Positions 60,133 through 64,000 of a stretch of 64,000 nucleotides of DNA are shown piece by piece. Each line of letters opens with the position of its first letter. Positions within the stretch are counted from its first letter, which is position 1. Source of the stretch: Aurantimonas sp. 22II-16-19i (GTDB lineage Bacteria > Pseudomonadota > Alphaproteobacteria > Rhizobiales > Rhizobiaceae). A program made the translations under genes and the position numbers. Below the pieces are notes generated by a model, which was not told where the DNA came from, ran no database searches, and saw only the letters and a program-made list of their open reading frames with translations. The stretch covers positions 62,001 to 126,000 of the forward strand of contig NZ_AQQS01000007.1 in NCBI RefSeq assembly GCF_002088275.1. The letters run 5' to 3'.

Positions 60133-61041
60133 ATGAACAAGATGAAGCCCGGCGATTTCGAAGCGATACTCAAGACCCATGCGGCGGGCGTCGGCGATCT
60201 TCTGGACGATGTGCTGTCGTCCCACCAGTTGGTCGCGGGCACGCCACACCATCTGCTGAACGCCATGCGGCACGGCGTGCTGAACGGCGGCAAGCGGCTG
60301 CGGCCGTTCCTTGTCTGCGAAGTGGCCAGGATCCTCGATGGCGACGCCAAGACGGCGATGCAGGTCGGTCTGGCGATCGAATGCATCCATTCCTACTCCC
60401 TCGTCCATGACGATCTTCCCGCCATGGACGACGACGACCTGCGGCGCGGCAAGCCGACCGTCCACAAGGCGTTCGACGAGGCGACGGCGATTCTGGCCGG
60501 CGATGCCCTGCTGACGCTGGCCTTCGGGATCGTCGCCGCGGTCGACACGATCACGCCGGACGTCCGGCTCAAGCTCATCACGCTGATGGCGAGGAAGGCG
60601 GGCGCGCCGGGCATGGTCGGCGGCCAGGTCCTCGACATGCAGGCAGGCGCCAAGCCGCGGTCGGAGATCGAGATCACCCGCATGCAGGCGATGAAGACCG
60701 GTGCGCTGATCTCCTGCGCCTGCGAGGCCGGGGCGCTGGTCGCGGGTGCCAGCGAGGACGATCGCACCCGCATGCGCCGCTACGGCGAGAATGTCGGCAT
60801 CGCCTTCCAGCTCGCCGACGACATCCTCGACGAATACGGCGACCCCGCGGTGGTCGGCAAGGCGACCGGCAAGGATCGCGAGCAGGGCAAGCAGACCCTC
60901 GCGCAGATCTACGGCAAGCGCGCCCTCGAGGATCGCCTCGCCGCGCTGGTCGCCGGTGCCGAGGAGATGCTCGAGCCATTCGGCGACCGGGCCGCCTCAC
61001 TGGTCGAGGCCGCCCGGTTCGTGTCCTTCCGCAAGATGTGA
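60133..61041 (+). CDS. ispA: farnesyl/geranylgeranyl diphosphate synthase
   Basis: 302 residues from ATG 60133; ATG 60067 would add 22 residues that do not look like the family. First Asp-rich motif DDLPAMDDDD within SYSLVHDDLPAMDDDDLRRG, second DDILDEYGD, plus GGKRLRPFL and the GDALLTLAF block. Condenses IPP with DMAPP and GPP to make farnesyl diphosphate for undecaprenol, quinones and hopanoids. A hairpin at 61060-61085 follows the stop. Confidence 0.93.
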   Translation: MNKMKPGDFEAILKTHAAGVGDLLDDVLSSHQLVAGTPHHLLNAMRHGVLNGGKRLRPFLVCEVARILDGDAKTAMQVGLAIECIHSYSLVHDDLPAMDDDDLRRGKPTVHKAFDEATAILAGDALLTLAFGIVAAVDTITPDVRLKLITLMARKAGAPGMVGGQVLDMQAGAKPRSEIEITRMQAMKTGALISCACEAGALVAGASEDDRTRMRRYGENVGIAFQLADDILDEYGDPAVVGKATGKDREQGKQTLAQIYGKRALEDRLAALVAGAEEMLEPFGDRAASLVEAARFVSFRKM

Positions 61042-61059
61042 CGGATGCCCGGGAGCGCT

Positions 61060-61085
61060 CCGGCTTCGGGATATCCCGGAGCCGG
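61060..61085 (+). other. hairpin downstream of ispA
   Basis: CCGGCT pairs with AGCCGG around the palindrome GGGATATCCC. No T-tract, so possibly a 3' stabiliser or rho-associated end. Confidence 0.5.
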
Positions 61086-61164
61086 GCGGCGCCATGCCGG
61101 GGCGATTGCGTTCGGGAACACGGGGAGACGAAGCGGGCCGCCGGCACAGCCGGCGTCGGCGCCC

Positions 61165-61208
61165 CAGAGCGGGATGAGATCAGGTGCAGAGCGGGATGAG
61201 ATCAGCTG
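61165..61208. repeat. 22-bp tandem duplication
   Basis: CAGAGCGGGATGAGATCAG followed by three more bases, twice in a row, with one difference (GGTG versus GCTG at the end). In the ispA / GGDEF-EAL intergenic region. Confidence 0.7.
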
Positions 61209-61239
61209 CGATCGACATCCCCTCTACCCTCTTCCTGCC

Positions 61240-61284
61240 GCATGATCGCTTCCGAAAAGCGGTTCTCACTTTTCGGGATCATGC
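61240..61284. repeat. rhizobial intergenic palindromic element
   Basis: GCATGATC at one end is inverted as GATCATGC at the other, with CCGAAAAG and CTTTTCGG forming inner arms. Elements with this core (CCGAAAAGcGG...CTTTTCGG) are, from memory, very common in rhizobial intergenic DNA. It touches the stop of the GGDEF-EAL gene and may end its transcript. Confidence 0.7.
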
Positions 61285-61285
61285 T

Positions 61286-62890
61286 TTAGCCGCCCGACGC
61301 CATGGCCCGGGGGGTCAGAGCCGCCAGGGTCGAGTCCGGCCGGTAGCAAAGCTCCCGGATCGCGCCGAGGGTCGTCGGCTGGGCGAGAAGGTCGCCCTGG
61401 AAGACATCGGCACCGGCAAGCAGGGCGAGGCGATGCTGGTCCTCGGTCTCGACGCCCTCGGCGACGACCGAGATCCCGCTCGCATGGGCGACGCTGACCA
61501 GGGCCGCCACCAGCACGTTGGAGGCCGAATTGGTGCCGAGCTTGGAGATGAACGCGCGGTCGACCTTGATCGCGTCGACAGGAAAGGACTGGAGATAGGC
61601 AAAGCCGCTTAAGCCGGCGCCGAAGTCGTCGAGAGCGATCCTCACGCCGAGACGGCGAATGGCGGCCAGCCGTTCCCTGACGTCTTCGCTCGCCCCCATG
61701 GCCGCGTTCTCGGTGATCTCGATCACCAGTCTTCCGGGCGCGGTTCCGGTCTCGGCGAGGACCGCGGCCACCATCGAGACGACGCTGTCCCGCTTGAACT
61801 GGTTGGCGGAGAAATTCACCGAAAAGTCGAGGTCGGCATAGTCCCGCATGTCCGTGCAGGCGCGCCGCAACACCCATTCGCCGAGGAGATCGATGAGCAC
61901 GGAGCGCTCCGCGACCGGTACGAATTCGGACGGGGCGATCAGCCCGCGCAAGGAGTGGCGCCACTGGACCTGCGCCTCGAAGCCGACGAGCGTGCCGTCG
62001 CCGCGATACAGCGGCTGATAGGCGAGCTCCAGCTCGCCGAGGAGGATCGCGGCGCGCAATTCCCGCTCGATCAGCCTGGCGTAGCGCAGATCGGTGACCA
62101 TCTCGGGCCGGAACAGGGTGGCCTGCGCCCGGCCGTTGCGCTTGCTCTCGTAGAGCGCCAGATCGGCCCGGTGAACCAGCTCGTCGAAGCCTGCGATCTC
62201 GGGGTCGAGCAACGCGACGCCGATGGAGGCGGAGAGGTTCATCGGCTGGCTCTGGTGCCACACGGTCATGGCGAGTCGGGCGAGATACTCGTTGGCGAAG
62301 GCAATCGCCTCCTTGTGCGGGCGCTTCATCACGAGCAGCGCGAACTCGTCGCCGCCGAGCCTTCCGAAGGCGCAGGCCGGCGCCATCGCCCGGGCGATCT
62401 CGGCGGCGTGCCGGAGCGCGGCATCGCCCTTGGCGTGGCCGAGGCTGTCGTTGATGCGCTTCAGATAGTCGAGATCGATGTGGAGGAAGTAGCCGAAGCC
62501 ATCCTTGCGCGTCCGGAGCTGCGCCTCGCATTCGGCGATGAAGCCGGCGCGGTTCAGCGCCCCCGTGACGACGTCCTGGCGATACGCCCGCGCCTGCTGG
62601 CGATTGATCCGCACCTGGGCCTCGAGCATCGCCACGAAGGCCTTGCGAAGCTCGAACAGCCCCATCAGCCCGGCGAGGCAGGCCAGCGCCTGGACGATGA
62701 CGACGACACGGGCCGGACGATCGTGGCCGATGGCTTCGAGAACGGCCACCACATTGATCGCAGCAAGGCCGCAAAGGCTCAGAGCGAGCCCCCAGAAGAG
62801 GAATTTCCAGCGCTCGGTGGCATGATGTTGAACGACCATGGAAGGTTCGATCCGGTCCGCGTTCCCAGGCGGCACCGGTCTTCCCATCAT
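61286..62890 (-). CDS. GGDEF-EAL protein (cyclic-di-GMP turnover)
   Basis: 534 residues. Two membrane segments (about 29-54 and 61-80), a coiled region, a GGDEF domain (about 103-262) with intact RLGGDEF (179-183) and HIDLDYLKRIND, and an EAL domain (about 275-525). The EAL motif itself reads E305-A-Q (GFEAQVQWRH). The other catalytic positions look kept: NFSANQF, ITENA, LDDFGAG, IKVDRAF and VAEGVETEDQ. Diguanylate cyclase activity is likely; phosphodiesterase activity uncertain. No RxxD inhibitory site was seen before GGDEF. Confidence 0.92.
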   Translation of the reverse strand: MMGRPVPPGNADRIEPSMVVQHHATERWKFLFWGLALSLCGLAAINVVAVLEAIGHDRPARVVVIVQALACLAGLMGLFELRKAFVAMLEAQVRINRQQARAYRQDVVTGALNRAGFIAECEAQLRTRKDGFGYFLHIDLDYLKRINDSLGHAKGDAALRHAAEIARAMAPACAFGRLGGDEFALLVMKRPHKEAIAFANEYLARLAMTVWHQSQPMNLSASIGVALLDPEIAGFDELVHRADLALYESKRNGRAQATLFRPEMVTDLRYARLIERELRAAILLGELELAYQPLYRGDGTLVGFEAQVQWRHSLRGLIAPSEFVPVAERSVLIDLLGEWVLRRACTDMRDYADLDFSVNFSANQFKRDSVVSMVAAVLAETGTAPGRLVIEITENAAMGASEDVRERLAAIRRLGVRIALDDFGAGLSGFAYLQSFPVDAIKVDRAFISKLGTNSASNVLVAALVSVAHASGISVVAEGVETEDQHRLALLAGADVFQGDLLAQPTTLGAIRELCYRPDSTLAALTPRAMASGG

Positions 62891-62976
62891 TCCGTTAACA
62901 ACATCCGTAAGCGCGGCCGATAATTGTGCGCGCTGTCCTCGCCCCGCTGCCCCGAAGGCTCGGCCAAGCAGGCGGA

Positions 62977-63774
62977 TCAGTCGTCGTCGCGCTTGCCGAC
63001 CTCGACGGTGTAGTTGAGCGGCAGCCGCCCGCCATCGGCATAGATGGTCTGGCCGGTGATGTAGCTCGCCTCGTCCGAGGCGAGGAAGCTGGCGATGGCG
63101 GCGATCTCGCGGGGTTCGCCGATCCGGCCGAGCGGAGTGCGCGACAAGACCTTGCGCGTCGCGGCCTCGTCCTCGACCACCCCCTTCAGGAGATCGGTCA
63201 TGATCGAGCCGGGCCCGATCGCGTTGACGCGGATGCCGTGGGGGGCAAGGGACAGGGCCATTACCTTGGTCAACTGGCTGAGGCCGCCCTTGGACACCGA
63301 ATAGGCCACCTGGTCGGGGATCGCGAAGACGGCGTTGACGGACGACATGTTGATGATCGCGCCGGCCGGCCCGCCACGCTTCACCTTGTCGACGAGGTGG
63401 CGTGCGACGGCCTGGCCGCAGAGGAACGCGCCCTTCAGGTTGATGTCGAGCACGCGCGAGAACTCGGCCTCGTCGAGGTCGAGGAAGGCGGCCTTGTTCA
63501 CCACCCCGGCATTGTTGACGAGAATGTCGACGTCGCCGAAGCGGTCGAGCGCCGCGGCGACAAGGTTATGGACGTCCAGCCGCTCGGCGACGTTGCAGCC
63601 GACGGCGATGATGTCGCCGAGTTCCGAGAGTTCGCTCGCCGCGAGGTTGCCGGCCTTCTCGTCATTGTCGGCGATGACCACCTTGGCGCCATCATGGAGA
63701 AAGCGGCGCGCGATCGCATAGCCGATTCCCTTGGCGCCTCCGGTGACGATGGCGACGCGTCCGTCGAGTGCCAT
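62977..63774 (-). CDS. SDR family oxidoreductase
   Basis: 265 residues, classical short-chain dehydrogenase. GGAKGIGYAIA (NAD(P) binding; Asp in VIADNDEKA favours NAD), NNAG, the Ser in NMSSVNAVF, YSVSK (catalytic Tyr and Lys) and ITGQTIYADGG near the end. The C-terminal extension PLNYTVEVGKRDDD is seen in glucose- or sugar-dehydrogenase-like SDRs. Substrate unknown. A second SDR gene lies just upstream on the same strand. Confidence 0.9.
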   Translation of the reverse strand: MALDGRVAIVTGGAKGIGYAIARRFLHDGAKVVIADNDEKAGNLAASELSELGDIIAVGCNVAERLDVHNLVAAALDRFGDVDILVNNAGVVNKAAFLDLDEAEFSRVLDINLKGAFLCGQAVARHLVDKVKRGGPAGAIINMSSVNAVFAIPDQVAYSVSKGGLSQLTKVMALSLAPHGIRVNAIGPGSIMTDLLKGVVEDEAATRKVLSRTPLGRIGEPREIAAIASFLASDEASYITGQTIYADGGRLPLNYTVEVGKRDDD

Positions 63775-63922
63775 GACGCTGCTCCTTGTTCTGGTCCGCT
63801 CGGCCGGATCCGTCGGGCGAACCCCTGACCGACCACGGCATTCGTGCGGACATAGCAGGCCGGCGCCGTCTCTGCACGCGGGCGAGCGGCGGGCGGCAGC
63901 GTCTCTCGGGGTCCCGGCCTTT

Positions 63923-64000
63923 TCAGCCGTTGCCGCGAAAGCCCGGATAGAGCGTCATGCCGCCGTCGGCGAAGATCGTCTGCCCGACGATGTAGTCCGC
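63923..64000 (-). CDS. SDR family oxidoreductase, C-terminus (partial)
   Basis: The last 25 codons enter from the right edge: DYIVGQTIFADGGMTLYPGF, then RGNG and a TGA at 63923-63925. The GQTIxADGG block is the classic SDR end and matches the neighbouring gene, so the two are tandem paralogues or a two-gene pathway. Confidence 0.85.
   Translation of the reverse strand, partial: ADYIVGQTIFADGGMTLYPGFRGNG

Noticed and set aside
1-64000. CRISPR arrays, rRNA genes, replication origin
   Set aside because: No regularly spaced repeats of CRISPR type, no rRNA-like stretches and no DnaA-box or repABC features were seen.

Overview
The window is GC-rich chromosomal DNA from an alphaproteobacterium, most probably of the Hyphomicrobiales (Rhizobiales). 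The signs are an F1 ATPase zeta inhibitor subunit, two Irr-box-like palindromes, a rhizobial-type manB/manC pair, and an intergenic palindrome of a kind common in rhizobial genomes. One tRNA gene (tRNA-Val, CAC) is present; no rRNA gene and no CRISPR array was seen.

Layout. 0-6.6 kb: acyltransferase, DUF1289 protein, a small unknown protein and Dps (each of the last two with a TTTAGAA-type palindrome upstream), then phosphomannomutase and mannose-1-phosphate guanylyltransferase. 7.1-25.9 kb: twelve genes on the + strand, ten of them with signal peptides and one membrane-anchored. They encode a di-heme cytochrome, two OmpA-domain proteins, a caspase-like protease with Cys-pair repeats, a Lon-like Ser/Lys domain on a membrane anchor, a trypsin-like and a subtilisin-like protease, an SH3 protein ending in a CxxCH motif, an SH3-YceI protein and several unknowns. 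Four of the exported proteins share the short motif N-A-I-L/I-G-G (spaced by one residue in the cytochrome). I read this as a cell-envelope proteolysis/redox system that I cannot match to a described one; it is the main find here.

26-31.4 kb: RBBP9-type hydrolase, ATPase zeta subunit and a prophage remnant (tail spike, M15 endolysin, three small lysis-type membrane proteins). 31.9-33.7 kb: gph, tRNA-Val and a decayed IS3 element. 33.7-45.3 kb: a segment bounded by two copies of a 24-bp IS end in opposite orientation, carrying a phospholipase D-like protein, a YciE-type ferritin-like protein, a reduced complex I-like operon (nuoA, a cysteine-free NuoB/NuoD-like gene, nuoHJKLMN; no E, F, G or I), a broken persulfide dioxygenase, a rhodanese and a 40-residue membrane peptide. 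45.3-47.8 kb: IS remnants around an FkbM methyltransferase. 47.8-50.8 kb: DUF1007, DUF2946 and PepSY membrane proteins, probably metal-related.

50.9-58.4 kb: a catabolic operon on the - strand with a GntR regulator, a polar amino-acid-type ABC importer, a class V aminotransferase, a dihydropyrimidinase/hydantoinase and an FAD-linked dehydrogenase. 58.7-64 kb: rpmF, mtgA, ispA, a GGDEF-EAL protein and two tandem SDR oxidoreductases, the second cut by the window edge.
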